64,000 bases of DNA from Medicago truncatula (GCF_003473485.1 NC_053046.1:3730001-3794000), one strand, 5' to 3'. Numbered from the stretch's first letter, positions 1 to 12,281 are shown. Translations and numbers: made by a program. Notes: generated from the letters alone by a model not told the origin.

Positions 1-319
1 TTACACTTGATGTAGTTAACGTCTCCAACAATTTAACATTGTTTAATTCCTAAATATAATCACAAATTTTAGTCAAAAATAATAATTTCAAATGAATAAT
101 ATGATACAAAATAATCAAAAGAATATTACATATTAAAAAAGTTAATATATTTTTATTCTTTACAAAATTTATATTTTATTCATATACTCATTTTTCAGTG
201 GTTAAAATTTACAAAACTACATGCAATTTTGTAATTTGTAGTGACCGAAAAAATAGATAGAAGGATCTAAAAACAAATTTGTAGATAGTTATAAGGACTA
301 TAAATATATTTATTCCAAC

Positions 320-427
320 CTTATTGAAATGGTATTTCGTTGTGTCTTTTTCAGTAAAAGGACGAGGGGTGCATGCATGCAAAGAACCACAGAGGATGAG
401 GAGCAGAAGAAGAGGAAGAGAAGCCAT
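320..427 (-). CDS. Possible secreted peptide precursor, first coding exon only (partial)
   Basis: On the minus strand an ATG at 427 opens 36 codons that begin MASLPLLLLLILCGSLHAC, a typical signal peptide with a hydrophobic core at about residues 4-14, followed by TPRPFTEKDTTKYHFNK. The frame ends at AAG followed by a plausible GT donor at 319-318, so the rest of the gene would lie left of coordinate 1. The leader plus a short polar stretch resembles the start of legume RGF/GLV/CLEL root growth factor precursors, but the mature peptide that would prove this is outside the window. An in-frame upstream Met exists at 463; I prefer 427 because the signal peptide starts cleanly there. It could also be a chance hydrophobic reading frame. 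Confidence 0.35.
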
Positions 428-3400
428 GTTGAGATAAAATGCAGAACAATAATAAAGACTCAATGTTTGTATGAATGTCTAGGTTCAGTTATATGTAATG
501 TTAGAATAGAAGGTGCATTAAATGTAGGTTTTGTATGGGATAGAAGGGGATCTTTAAGAGAACATGCAGGTGTTTGGAAAGATGAACCTTGAAACGAAGC
601 TGAAGATATCAAGGGTCCACATTTGTCTCCCCAACCCGTATTTTCAGATCATTTTTAAACACTAGGGACATCTCATTGACCATCCCTACCATAAGGGATA
701 TACTATAACTGAACCAACTGATAGGGAATTAAGATTTTCAGCAAATTAGCATCAAGTATGATCTGCAAAATTCATCTGTCTCCAAAATTGTAGTTGTTCG
801 ATGTCTTTATTTACCGACCAGGCTACTTAGTGCATGTTTGAAGTTACGGTAAGTTTTGAAATTATGATGATATTATGATTTCATTGAAAGTCTAAAGTGC
901 AACTTTTATAAAAATAATAGTAGCATACCCTAATTTGACCAAATTCAACTTTACATTTATAAAGTCGTTGAAGGAAAAGTTCTTATTAATAATAGTGTCG
1001 TTGATAATCATTTTACAATTATTTTATGAGATTTGATGTTGTCTTTTGAGTTACAAAAGTCAAATTTTTACTATTGAAGTAACACCTCATGGACACTGTC
1101 AATTCAAACATGTAAAAAATTCCTAAATCAGACAAGTGGTTGTTTCTCATATCTCATTTTCTTGCCCTTAGATTACATAATTTAAGATAGGTAGAGAACA
1201 TTTAACCCAACAGTATTGCGCCATTGTCTTATGAAAATAGCAACAGATGGGTCCAAATGTGATGTGGGTGGGAGGTGGGGACAAGAGATTTTGGGGACAA
1301 TAGAGCATGGCTAAACCGTCACCAAAGGAGCATGCCACATGGAACATACACCATATGCCATCTGAGGGAGCGGATTGCCACAAAACCATAGGTTTCACAT
1401 AAGCGACAAATATCATTTCAACAAGGTTCCATGTAACATGACATGACACACCCTTCATATCCCACTGTCTCTGTCAGAAATTAGACGCTAGAAAGTAAGA
1501 TGTTGATTTTCATACTTCATATTTTGTTACAGATGTACATGCACATTATCACAATTTCAACAGTTAATAATCAAATCAAATCGATGGCACTTATCACTTT
1601 ACTCTTAAAAGTGACTTACTTGTGTTAAAGAAACCAAATCCCTTAAATTATATACTGACACTTTAAGAAAACTTATTAGCTTTTACCAAATATATATCAA
1701 TATAAGTAATGCACCAGAAAAAGTTAGTACTTGGTGGTATATTAAGGACTGATATATTATTTATTTCACCATACACTGACTCGGTTCCCACAATAGACGG
1801 TAGGAGAACTTTCATGAATAAAATCAAAATCTTATATTGTTCAATATGCAGTCAAAATGAACATCAAAAAAGATATGCATGCATGAAGAATAACACAGGT
1901 AAAAGAGTTCAAAGAGTGAACATAACATTGAGAGTATGGTTCTTGAATGAGTACTACAGTACAGACTACAAAGAATTTATCAGACAAACCAACGAGATCG
2001 GATCAAACAGTATACATTCATTATGACTGCTAGTGAATGTGGGAAATAAGTTCTCCAAAAGGTGTTTTCGTCCGCTGTATGTAACATACAGAAACCCATC
2101 TTCGTCCTTCTTGTTGTCACTTTATCACTTTATCTTCTTCAAAAAAAAGTCTATAACCACTTTAAGGATCCACAAATTTGCAAATAAATAAGCTTTTATA
2201 TTAATTTATATGTTCTCACTAACAGAAATTGCATCTTCATATACCTGAGACTGACTTCTGGAGGAGCAAACTCCAAGATCCCAAACCAACCACTAGGCCA
2301 ACCCCAAATTGGTTGACTCTTTACTTTATTAATTCAATATTGAACCTCAAAAATAAAAGATTAAATCATCAAAGTGTCATTTATTAAAGTTGAGCCCAAT
2401 TTAAACTCAAAAATAAGTTAAGTAATCAAAAAGATAATTAAATAGTTCATTTTTATTGTACAATTATTAAACTCACAAATAATAATAATTAAATAAATAT
2501 TTAATTTTGTCATGATATGAGATAGATCTAGATGGACAACTAGAGTGGAAGAAGTGATGTTGAGGATAATGCTTGCTTTTTGGAGGAGGTATATTTGCAA
2601 ACACATCAGTGATTAACTCAATGTGTGATCAAGGGTGTGACGATTTAGGATTTCAGAGACTGTGTACATTAAATTGGTCATGTGTTAGTAGTATTTATAG
2701 GACATACTCTAAGTTTTTCAGGTGAAATTCATGACTCCATTGCGTTGCTCTATGTGTGGTTTCGTAGATCAACGTTTGATTGCCGAAGTGTTGATGAAGT
2801 CGCTGAGTTTACTTTGATGTGCCTCTAGGACATCCCAATAGCACACTACATAGCGACTAAATGTATTAGTTGATTGGGGGTTACACTCAGTCCAGTACAT
2901 AATATGTGGGAAAAAGAATCAATTTTGTACTTCACCCGATCACGTTTATAAGCAAATATTCCTTTTTCACATTCATTAAACAATTGTTGTATATGGATTA
3001 TATTATAGTTGAGATACATCAACTATTGAATAAATCTAAAAAAGTAAAATTTGCTTATAAATATGACGATAAAGGGGTACGGAACAAGTGTAAATATATT
3101 TCATATTATCGTATAATCATAATCATTTTTTAACTAAATTAATTTTGATCCTTAAATCATTAAAAGTGCATTATAGTATAAAATTAAACTCTTTAATAAG
3201 CTCACAATCTAACCCTTTTTATTTTGACTCCACAATCTACATCTTTAACGTAAATATTTTTGTTAAATTTGTAGCCAATCCATAAAATTACTAAGAAAGG
3301 ATGTAATTGGAATTTCAGAAAATTCAAGAAATATTTTTTAATGACTACTTGCGCAACGGGATATATCCTAAAAAATAACAACAATGCTTGGGGAAGGGGC

Positions 3401-3470
3401 TTTCATTTAATTTTCTTTTTCCGAAAGAAAATTGGCTTGGTCAAGGGGTTAAACGTAAACCAAAGACCTA
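428..3470. other. Intergenic, no gene supported
   Basis: The open frames here (for example 1168-1458 minus and 1709-2026 plus) have no recognisable domain or codon pattern. 430-1500 could hold the promoter of the partial minus-strand gene at 320-427. A short inverted repeat, TGCATGTTTGAA at about 831 and TTCAAACATGTA at about 1102, may mark a decayed MITE. Nothing else is recognised. Confidence 0.5.
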
Positions 3471-3473
3471 AAC

Positions 3474-3490
3474 CATACTATATAAATATA
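3474..3490 (+). promoter_or_regulatory. TATA box of the DUF4535-like gene
   Basis: The sequence CTATATAAATATAG lies about 75 bases upstream of the ATG at 3558. It matches the plant TATA consensus and would give a short leader starting near 3510. Confidence 0.55.
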
Positions 3491-3557
3491 GAAACCACGC
3501 CAAGAAAAGAATAGACGAATACACAAAAGCGATTTCAGATCCAAAAAGTGCTTCTCG

Positions 3558-3755
3558 ATGGCTTGGTTTATTAAAAGCAGCATGTCGTTCATCGCAGGAA
3601 CCGGTTTAGGAGTGTACATAGCTCAGAACTACAACGTACCAAACGTGAAGAAGCTTGCTTCCATGGCTGTTTCGGTCGCGAGTCACCTAGAACAGGCTTA
3701 TAGGAAACCCAAGCCTGAGTCTAACAACAAAGACGATGATGTTCAAGATTCTTAG
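3558..3755 (+). CDS. Small DUF4535-type membrane protein
   Basis: This 65-residue single-exon protein starts MAWFIKSSMSFIAGTGLGVY and has one short hydrophobic, glycine-containing segment at residues 4-22. A conserved-looking AQNYNVPNVKKLA stretch follows, and the C-terminus is charged (KPKPESNNKDDD). This layout matches a plant family of small proteins annotated as DUF4535 or hypothetical membrane proteins of about 60-90 residues. The function is unknown to me; the N-terminus suggests a membrane or organelle anchor. A TATA box about 75 bases upstream and an ATG in good context support a real gene. The overlapping longer frame at 3736-4005 is 3' UTR. Confidence 0.8.
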   Translation: MAWFIKSSMSFIAGTGLGVYIAQNYNVPNVKKLASMAVSVASHLEQAYRKPKPESNNKDDDVQDS

Positions 3756-4857
3756 TTCTCCTCTGCTCGTCAACAACCTTTTTATTTTTAGGAAGAAAAA
3801 ATATGTTTCTTTATTCGTTGTGTTATGGAGCGGTTACATTACTTGTTCAGCTACTCTTTCATGTCTTTGCGCTTATTTACTTAATATAAAGTTTTTTGAT
3901 TGTATCTTGTTCTCTGCAACCTTAATTTTGTGTTTACCTTCGGTTAGAAAATTAGTAATATACTTAACTTATTTAGGGTTTATCAGATTTTTCTTAGTTG
4001 GCTAGATTACTTGTATAGGTAGCATATTATGTATTCCTTTGATGAAAACATCCTCTATCGTTCCTCGAATTATTGCGTAACAACCATCATTAAGGTCAGT
4101 TTATGTCATCAATTATATAAATGTGTTTTATACATCCAAAAAAACCTAGTTATGTCCCTAAAAAAACTAAATAATGAAACTTAGTTTTCTTTAACGAGAT
4201 GAAGGTGTGTACTAACCTGACTTTTTAGTTGACAATATTTCAAACATAAAGTCATTGTTATTTCTAATTCTATATCACAAGCTAGAAAGAAATACAGGTC
4301 AATTAATTAGCTCATATGCTGAAATACCCTACACCGGTAACATATAACAAATGTGTATACAGCTCGATCAAATATTGAGCTTGTAGTTAACTAACAACTA
4401 TGAAGTAATATTTTTCACATGAATGCGGAAAAACCACGGTATGCTTACCTTGCATTTTACTAGTGATCTTCGTTAGCTCAATTAAATGAACCACACAACA
4501 AATTTTCCATAAGTTACAAAAAGAATGTTTCTTATTCTTACTTTGCATTTTACTAGTGGTCTTCGTTAGCTCGACTAATTGAACCACACAACAAATTTCC
4601 CATAAGTTACAAAAAGAATGTTTGTTACTGAAAGCATGAGTGAATTCACAATAATATGCTCTTCAACCAACTGACCCACACTTTCAATTAATGTTTCTAC
4701 ATTCGAATTGCTAAAGATCCTTACGGAAAAGAGAGAAGAAAAAAAACGCCAGCTAAATTAACCTATTTTGCCTTTCGTCATCATTTCTTCAATTGAGTAG
4801 TCAAGAACAACAGGGAAACTATGAAGTATGATGAAAGATCCAATGCCCGAAAAAAGC
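3756..4857. other. Intergenic between convergent DUF4535-like and VAP27 genes
   Basis: AT-rich spacer holding the 3' UTRs of the two convergent genes. The only structure seen is the tandem duplication at 4449-4623. Confidence 0.6.
4449..4623. repeat. Two-copy tandem duplication, 93-bp period
   Basis: About 82 bases at 4449-4530 recur at 4542-4623 with only a few substitutions. Each copy runs from TTGCATTTTACTAGTG to TTACAAAAAGAATGTTT. No coding meaning is seen. Confidence 0.85.
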
Positions 4858-7800
4858 TTAGGTCTTCTTCAGGAGATACCCCATAATTAAGCCAAGTAAA
4901 CCAATTAATATGACAAAGATCATGGAGACATTACCACGACTTTTGTTGCTTTGACGTCTCAGCATGTCCTGCAAGTAATAAGATCATTGAAGTAAGTGTT
5001 ACCCCCAGTTAGATAGCAGGCATTAAAAGGCATAACAATATTTATTGTATACGTAAAACCATGCCACCATATCCACAGCTAAAAGAGTAAGACCGTTGCC
5101 TAGTTTCAAGTTCAACACAAACGGATAACAAAGTAATTGACAGTAAAATGTGTTTGTAAGAGACCACAGCACAAACCAGAATGCACAGATTGAATAAAAT
5201 TATAAATTTAAAATATAAACAATGGACTTAATATGAAACAAGTTAAGCTTCCCTCAAAAAAAAAAAATTAAACAAGTTAAGCTAAATTAACCATCCCAAA
5301 ACCATTAAATACTTGCACGGTTCCACATCTAACAGAGAACGTCATGTGTTATGAAAGGGTATATTATGACAAGTAGGATACTTAAAGGTGATGAAACAAC
5401 ATAGTACCCCTGAGAAAATGCTGCAACAATCACTTATTTGTATTTTTGCAAGAAAATTACATGGGAGACAGGTGAAAATATAACCAGAATGATTCTCATT
5501 GAGTTAAATTATATGGAAGTTTAAAAAAGGGGAATGAACAAAGTCCTTCTAAAGAAAATCAACGCATTTACCAAAAGATCAGTCACAAAGTATAGACCAA
5601 TCATTCAACAGTTTGAAAGTTGTTCTCTTCCTATTATTCCTGGATCATTCCTTCAGTTTAGAACTGTAAGACCAACTTAAAAGGTAGTGATACTCCTGGT
5701 TGGGAGTCATATTTCATATTTAATTGAAATCATTCTCCAGTCAGGAAAAAAAAGAGGAATGCTGATAATCCAAATTGAGAAATAAAAGTTATCTACAAGG
5801 TATATTTTGTAAATCCTCACCAGTTCCTGACGCAGCTTGCTATTTAGTTGAATTGCATTATTCTTTTCTTCAGTCAGCCTTAACATAAGAGCTTTTGCCT
5901 GCAACAAAATTGCCACACACATGGGAAAAAATCAAAAATTATGCTTTGAAATTACAAAATTTGTAAGTCCAAGAAAGTCATTTCATGTAGCAATCTGTTC
6001 ACACAATCTGCATTACATGAGTGCTTCAATTGTTATATGCATTCAATGGCATGTCATTCTTTAGGATTATAAGCTATGACTTGAAAAATTCTACAACAAA
6101 AAAAGTAGTGGACACCTTCAATAGTGAACTTTTTTTTAAAAGATATCAACAGTCATTTAATAACGACAGAGCATGAAATATCTCGCCGAAGTCATCATTG
6201 GTAGCGGACACTCTTGTTAAAATAACTATTGCTTAAATGGTGGTAGCCTAAACATTGGGGGGGGGGATAGGTGGCCATCCAGATTTTAAAAAAAACTTGG
6301 TGCCCGTTTACTTTGTGAAATCATGTTCTGTTTTCATTTCCTAAAATTTGTGTTAGTTTTACTTATTAACAAGGAAAAAGGAGAAGTTTAAAGTGACGAA
6401 GAGAAGAAAAAATGCTAGTTACAGATGATGCATTTTAGGAAATAATGAAAATAGATCTTGACATTTTTATTTTCGGAAATGTAAGACAATGTTCACTTCA
6501 AGCGTCTATTTTCTCCTTGTTAACAAGTAGCATCGACACAGATATTAGGAAACAAAAATAGAAAAATATTTCACAAAGTAAAAAGGCCCTAATTTCAATT
6601 CTAATTATGTTCTTTCCTGAAGTAATTGAAGCTTACATTACAAGGAACACTAACACCAGTAAATTAATTAAAACAGAAGCTATCCACAAAAAATGCATGT
6701 TGCGAAACAACAAATTTACTTCAAAAGCAAGAAAGAAAAAGTTGTACAGTTTTACCTCTGCAGATTTTTCTGGAGTCCCATTTCGTTCGGTAAATCCTCT
6801 CATCACCTACAATAATCAAAAACAAAATGCGTCCCAGTTGATACCAGTAGATTTTTAATAGAGAAAAAAAATGGCCTAAACGAGGAATAAGTTAAGAACC
6901 CACCGTTGTGGAGTCAGAACCATTGGCATTTCCATTTTCAGTAACAGAACCTCTAGGTGATGATCCTTCCTCAGAACTTTCTGGGACTGGAGATTGAGGT
7001 TGAGGTGGAGCGACATATACCACTCTCAATTTGCACTCCTCAACCACATGCCCTGCTTCCTTGTTAAACTAGAAAACCCAATGGCACAAGTCTGTCTTAT
7101 CATATTCTCACCCCATATACAAAAAATGGAAACAATAATAAAAAATAACAACAGGAAACTATAATCACGACTATCATGATGTATCATACCATTTCGGGAG
7201 TAATCTCCTTCGCGTCAGCACCATCATTTACTCGTACACTTTGAAGAAGAAACTTATCCTTGCATTGCATATCAGGGGGAACTTCCTTTTGCGCTTGCAT
7301 AGTAACTATAAACAACCAAAGATCACAATGCCATTAACCGGCGAAAAACTAAAATAAAAAAGAAAAAATAATGTAACATGCAATACCTATAACTTCACAT
7401 GTAGATTGAGGCAAAACAACTCCAGTGTTTGGACGAACGCAATACTTCCTGGGATTGGTCGTTTTTACCTGGCAAATAAATAATAAAGATACTTAACGAA
7501 TCACAAACTCAAACACACAAATCTTGCACGAGCAAATCAATACTGCACTTGAAATTAGGCTCAATTTCGCTGATTTGCAAGCCGGCTTTTAAAGGTTGAG
7601 TTAGGCCTAATATCAGGTTACCACTATCGGGTCACACTCTAGATGTCTAATCTTGGGCAGGAGGGGTGTGTTAAAGTCACACATTGGATGAGATATGGCT
7701 TGAAAGTGAGGTGATCATCACCTTGCAATCCGGATTTGTAAGGTTGAGTTAGACCCAAAAATTGTAAGACAGATCATGAATGTAGGTTTGGAAAAATCAA

Positions 7801-8098
7801 TATCACAATCAAATCATACACACCAAAACATAAAGCTTTCTGAAAAAACAAAGAGTGACAGGAAAATAACCTTGAAAGCAACATAGCTATCTGTCTTATT
7901 TGATAATTGAAGAGAACACGAGATCTGTTTCTTGAGCTCAACTGAAACAGAGAATGATCATGCAAAAACAAAATCAAACATCAAACGACAAACCCTAGAA
8001 AACACACAAAGCGATCCACGAAATGAGAAAAACAACGTACATAAGAACTTGAGTTCGACGGGTTCGATGTTGAGAAGGTCACCAGTGGACATCATCAT
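4858..8098 (-). CDS. VAP27-1: VAP27-like vesicle-associated membrane protein-associated protein (8 exons)
   Basis: Exons (minus): 8041-8098, 7871-7941, 7387-7468, 7190-7305, 6904-7068, 6756-6806, 5821-5898, 4858-4968. They join to 732 nt, 243 residues plus stop, all with GT-AG introns. The N-terminal MSP domain covers about residues 4-130 and includes KTTNPRKYCVRPNTGVVLP, the region that binds FFAT-type motifs. A Ser/Pro/Glu-rich linker follows (about 131-175), then a coiled coil (about 178-212), and a C-terminal tail anchor VSMIFVILIGLLGLIMGYLL (221-240) ending KKT. VAP27 proteins tether the ER to the plasma membrane, the cytoskeleton and other organelles. Three consecutive ATGs at 8098, 8095 and 8092 could start translation; MSTGDLLNIEP from the third matches relatives best. 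Residue 19 is Leu where relatives usually have Pro. Introns carry MITE and TRIM remnants. Confidence 0.95.
6298..6590. mobile_element. Foldback MITE in VAP27 intron
   Basis: The ends are inverted repeats: GCCCGTTTACTTTGTGAAAT at about 6302 and ATTTCACAAAGTAAAAAGGGC-like sequence at about 6568-6590 (one or two differences). There is no open reading frame between them. It lies in the VAP27 intron 5899-6755. A target duplication was not resolved. Confidence 0.6.
7594..7760 (+). mobile_element. Decayed TRIM/LTR remnant in VAP27 intron
   Basis: Two related blocks occur about 150 bases apart: GCAAGCCGGCTTTTAAAGG then TTGAGTTAGGCC near 7577-7606, and GCAATCCGGATTTGTAAGG then TTGAGTTAGACCC near 7725-7757. 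The first is followed by ATCAGGTTACC, a plausible decayed primer-binding site. The blocks resemble the LTR ends of the better-preserved TRIM at 50094-50351. It lies in the intron 7469-7870. Confidence 0.55.
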
Positions 8099-8785
8099 CG
8101 TGGAAGCGCGATCTACAGAATCTGGTTATGGCGACAGCAATGCGATCGAGAAAGTGGAATTTGAAAATGTGAAAAAGAAAAAGAAGAAAGTGATTGTGAC
8201 AGGGAACTATGGATTCTCATTCCATTTCATTTCCTTTTTTCTAGTATTTACTTTGTGGTGGATAGTGTGACGCCATTCATTTCAACCTCTCTTTAAACTT
8301 ACACAAATTAAAACTTGATTTAATTAAATAAGTTCAAATAAGTTATTTAAGAGAAACAATGCACTGTTATCTATGATGGAGATGCACCAAATTTTGTACT
8401 GGCGTCGATTGACACAAGTCCAAGTAACTGGCAATCATATCCTAAAAAAAAAGTTAAAAAAATTAAACCTTAATATCATGAAAATATATGTTGAGTCTCT
8501 ATAACTCATTATTGTTTAATCCTAATTTGTGTTTCATTTTAGTACTTATATTTAGCAACAAAAAGTGTCCCTCTACGAAGACTAAAATATATACAATTTT
8601 CGCATTTTGCATGGACAACAAAATGAATAACAATTTTTCAGAGACTGGGCTTAAAAGGAATTAAATTAATAAGAACAATTGAAATATTTAACTTAATGCT
8701 AAAAATAATAATCTTTGCTCCAAAATTAGAATAACTGAATAGAGAAAAAACTTTGAAAATCAATAATATATTAACGATATTATTA

Positions 8786-9341
8786 GGCTTAAATGTTCTT
8801 TTGATCTCTTAAGTATTTAATTGCTATCGTTTTGGTCCCTTAACTAAAAAAGCGATTCTTTGAGTACTTTAAGTTTTTTTTTAGTATCGTTTTGGTCCCT
8901 TCTGTTAGGTTTAATAAAAAACGTTAAGTGTGGACACGTGTCACCTTGTCATTGGTTCTGAGATTATTTTTTTACAAAAAAAAAAAATTAATATATAAAA
9001 AAACGTTAATAATATTTTTTTACAAAAAAAAAAATTAATATATATATTTATAAGGTGACACGTGTCACTTTGGGATTTTTTCTGAAAAAAAATTATATTT
9101 ATTTTTTAAAAAAATATATTATTTTTTTTGTGTTAAAAAATAATATTTTTTTGTAAAAAAAAATCTCAGAGTCATTGACAATGTGACACGTGTCTAAGAG
9201 TTATTTTTTTTTTTAAACCCTAAGAGAATGGATCAAAGCAATACTAAAAAAGAATATAAAGTACTCAAACAATCTTTTTTTAGTTAAAGGACCAAAGCGA
9301 TACCAATTAAATATTTAAGGGACCAAAAAAGCATTTAAACC
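8786..9341. mobile_element. 556-bp foldback MITE with 9-bp TSD (Mutator-like)
   Basis: The element begins GGCTTAAATG and ends CATTTAAACC, with long inverted arms (TTTGGTCCCTTAACTAAAAAAG against CTTTTTTTAGTTAAAGGACCAAA-type sequence). It is flanked by exact 9-bp repeats ATATTATTA at 8777-8785 and 9342-9350. Nine-base duplications point to Mutator-superfamily transposase. There is no coding capacity. The sister copy near 11420 has the unoccupied site. Confidence 0.85.
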
Positions 9342-9603
9342 ATATTATTATAAAATTGTAAGTCTTTATCAATTTCTTGTCCTCTCCATGCTAGTTCCTT
9401 TCAATGAAAGGATGTTGCCACTATTTACAATTACATAAATTGTGTAAGGTATCAAGTGCAAGTTCCATGTACACCAACAAAATTTTAGAGAACCATGCTA
9501 ATCTAAAAAAAAATTATAATTCTTTAACAAGTGATTCAGGGAAACTTGGTAACATTTTCCTTATTTTATTAATCAATTTCTAGTAATCCAAGTGCAACAA
9601 TAT

Positions 9604-10066
9604 GTCAATTGTGCGCTCTTCAATAATAATACAATTGTTAGGTTTGGTTTATGATTTTGTGATTCCACCGGAAGCCTTATTTTGGGTATTTCAAACTATT
9701 CTCATTGTGCACTTTCGCCAACTGAAGTTGAAGCTTGGGGCTTGTATGAGGCCATAAAATTTGCCATTGATAAAGGAATGTAATCAGTGACATTTGAGTC
9801 TGATTGTAAAGTTGTAGTGGACTCCGTCAACTCTTGTTGTGCATTGCAAAATGAAATAGGTGACATAATTTCTGGTTGTAATATTTTTTTATCTTCTCGT
9901 ATTAGTTAAATTGTGAAGCATATTAGAAGGCAAGCAAATATGGTTGCTCACTCTATAGCTAGAGCATCTCTATCTCACGTTAGCCCATATATATTTGATG
10001 ATGTACCATAATATTTATATTCTTTAATTACGAATGAAATGGCTTAAGCTTATCTTTGCTAAAAAC
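9604..10066 (+). mobile_element. 5'-truncated LINE, RNase H end
   Basis: The plus strand, with several breaks, encodes the C-terminal RNase H-like domain of plant LINEs: SPTEVEAWGLYEAIKFAIDK, then SVTFESDCKVVVDSVNS, then HIRRQANMVAHSIARASL. In-frame stops show it is dead. It is flanked by 13-base repeats, AGTGCAACAATAT (9591-9603) and AGTGCAATAATAT (10067-10079, one mismatch), and the 3' end is A-rich (AAAAAC). It interrupts copy A of the segmental array; copy B has the empty site. Confidence 0.85.
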
Positions 10067-10166
10067 AGTGCAATAATATTTAAGACCAACAATGAGTTAA
10101 GTGAAACTTTGGCGATTATGGTTGCCTCTTTCTCATCAAGGGGTCCAAACAATGCTACAACTGAGT

Positions 10167-10341
10167 AATGATATATGTACAACCATTTGGGACAACTTTG
10201 ATGACAACTTTCATTTTCTCTCTTTTTATTGGTCCAAAACAATGGAGAGAGAAAAATGAAGAGAGAGAATAAAAATATAATGTAGATATGAGAGAGAAAG
10301 TTGTCAAAAGATTGTAATAAAGTAGTTGTACAAATATCATT
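10167..10341. mobile_element. Short MITE, GATATTTGTACAAC family, copy 1
   Basis: The inverted ends ATGATATATGTACAACCATTT and AGTTGTACAAATATCATTT bracket an interior with TTTTCTCTCTTTTTATTGG and GAGAGAGAAA runs. Two relatives are at 16096-16237 and 58126-58271. The corresponding site in copy B of the array (about 11837) lacks it. Exact ends are uncertain by a few bases. Confidence 0.75.
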
Positions 10342-11451
10342 TCTCTATCATTTCTATCATTTCTATCATTAAATACATCTCTATCATTTCTCATTTATGA
10401 ACAATTAAATACATCTCTATCATTTCAATGATATTTCTAGGGATTTTTTTTTTTAAATATTGTAATCGGATTTAACTACTCCTCGAGTAGACATTATAGC
10501 TAGTGACATATAATTGCTCCTATTTCTGATACTCTCGGTGATAATAAAAATTGGAGTTTAATATTATTTCAGAAACATCAATGTCATGTTTGCATCAACC
10601 AACTTGGTCATTTCCTTCATTTTTCTGCAAAAAAAACTGAAGTATTGTACAAATGGCGTGTGATGTGCCAATCATGGAACCAAAATAAAACCAAAAAATT
10701 AGCTAAGAGACTCAATATGTAATTTAGACTTTATTTTACCTTAGTTAATTTTTTACCCTCGACAATTGGTGTGGCTGGTAGCACGTTAAATAGAAAGTTT
10801 GTTACTGGTTCATACTAGGAGACAATAAAACATATGAAGTAAAATATTTTTTTCTTTCCAATGCAATAGCATACCTTATTCCATCTTTTGATTAATCACT
10901 TAAAAATATAAAGTCATACAATGGTCTCAATTCTTGAATTCTATCTAAGCTAATTTAGTTTAGAAGTTAATTATATATATATATATATATATTAGAATGT
11001 TCTTTAGCGCTTGCGCGCGCAAGCACGCACACACATATATAAATTACATGTATATGAAGATGTGTTTGTGAAATACAAGTGCGCTCAAGAAGCACAAGTA
11101 ACGTTTGATCTTGACTCACTTTACACTAAAGACATAAGTATGAAGTGTTCTTACAACAATGTGTTACATTTTATACCTTATATTTCGTGCGCACGCACAA
11201 AAAATGTGTCCCTGCACAATGACCAAAAATACATATTCTTCAGAATGTGCATGGACAAAAAAAAAATGAATAACATCTTTTATAGGGACTGAAGTTAAAA
11301 TACTTCGACTTTTTAAAATAATAAAAATATTCAACTTAATGCTACAAATAATAATATTTGCTCCAAAATGAGCATTATTGAGTATAGAAAAACTTTGAAA
11401 AGCAATGATTTGTCGATGAAATTATTCTAAAATTGTATTTGTTTTTCAACC

Positions 11452-11556
11452 AACATGTTGAATAAGTTGGTGAAAGGTAAAATTGTTTTCTACGAATGAA
11501 GTCAAGAAGCCTCATTGGCCTTGTAAGTTGGTGTTATCAGTGTCTTGATACAAGGT
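11452..11556 (+). pseudogene. Subtilase-like PA-domain fragment, array copy B
   Basis: The reading LNKLVKGKIVFYE, followed by a stop and a frameshift into further degenerate sequence, resembles the LxxxLVKGKIVLCE segment of the protease-associated domain of plant cucumisin-like subtilases. Only this small exon-like piece is recognisable. Confidence 0.5.
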
Positions 11557-12281
11557 CTCGAACTCATACATATTCAAAAAATTCATACCCTCTGCCTACT
11601 AGTTCCCTTCAATCAAATGATGTTGCCACTATTTACAACTACATAGACTCTACAAGGTATCAATTGCAAGTTTCATATCCTGATTAAAATTTAGAGAACC
11701 ATACTAATCTAAATTTACTTGATTAATCAATTTCTAGTAGTGCAAGTGCAACAACATTTAGGACCGATGAGTTAAATGAAACTTTGGCAATTATGTTGCA
11801 TTTTTCTCATCCAGGGGTCCAAACAATGCTACAACAAAGATTTTCTGGGTTCCTTTTCTAGGAATAAACGAATTAAATACATCTCTATCATTTCAACAAT
11901 ATTGTTAGCTAATTTTTTTTTTTAAGTTGTAACAGATTTAAACTACTCTTGGAGTAGACATTATAGCTAGTTGACCTATAATTGCTCCTATTTCCGATAC
12001 TTTCACTGAGAACAGAAAATTGGAGTTTGATATTATTTCAGGAACATCAATGTCGTGTTTGAATGCGTATGGTGCAACAACGTACATAAATAATTTCATC
12101 CCACTTGGTCCATTGTTGCTATCCGTTCAGCTATAATGGGGGTATAATGACAACAGATAATAGAAATGAGTAGTGCCACGCCTCAAAGATCCTGTAGAAG
12201 TATAAATAAAAGAAATAGAAGTATAATCAAAGATCATGTAGAACATATAAAAGCTAACATACTCTTTTCACTCGTATGATA

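Noticed and set aside
1168-2026. Two frames of about 100 codons, one on each strand
   Set aside because: Composition is random-like, no motif is seen, and no exon partners could be found.
3736-4005. 89-codon frame overlapping the end of the DUF4535-like gene
   Set aside because: It starts inside the real gene in another frame, is Phe/Leu-rich and shows no family pattern; it is 3' UTR read by chance.
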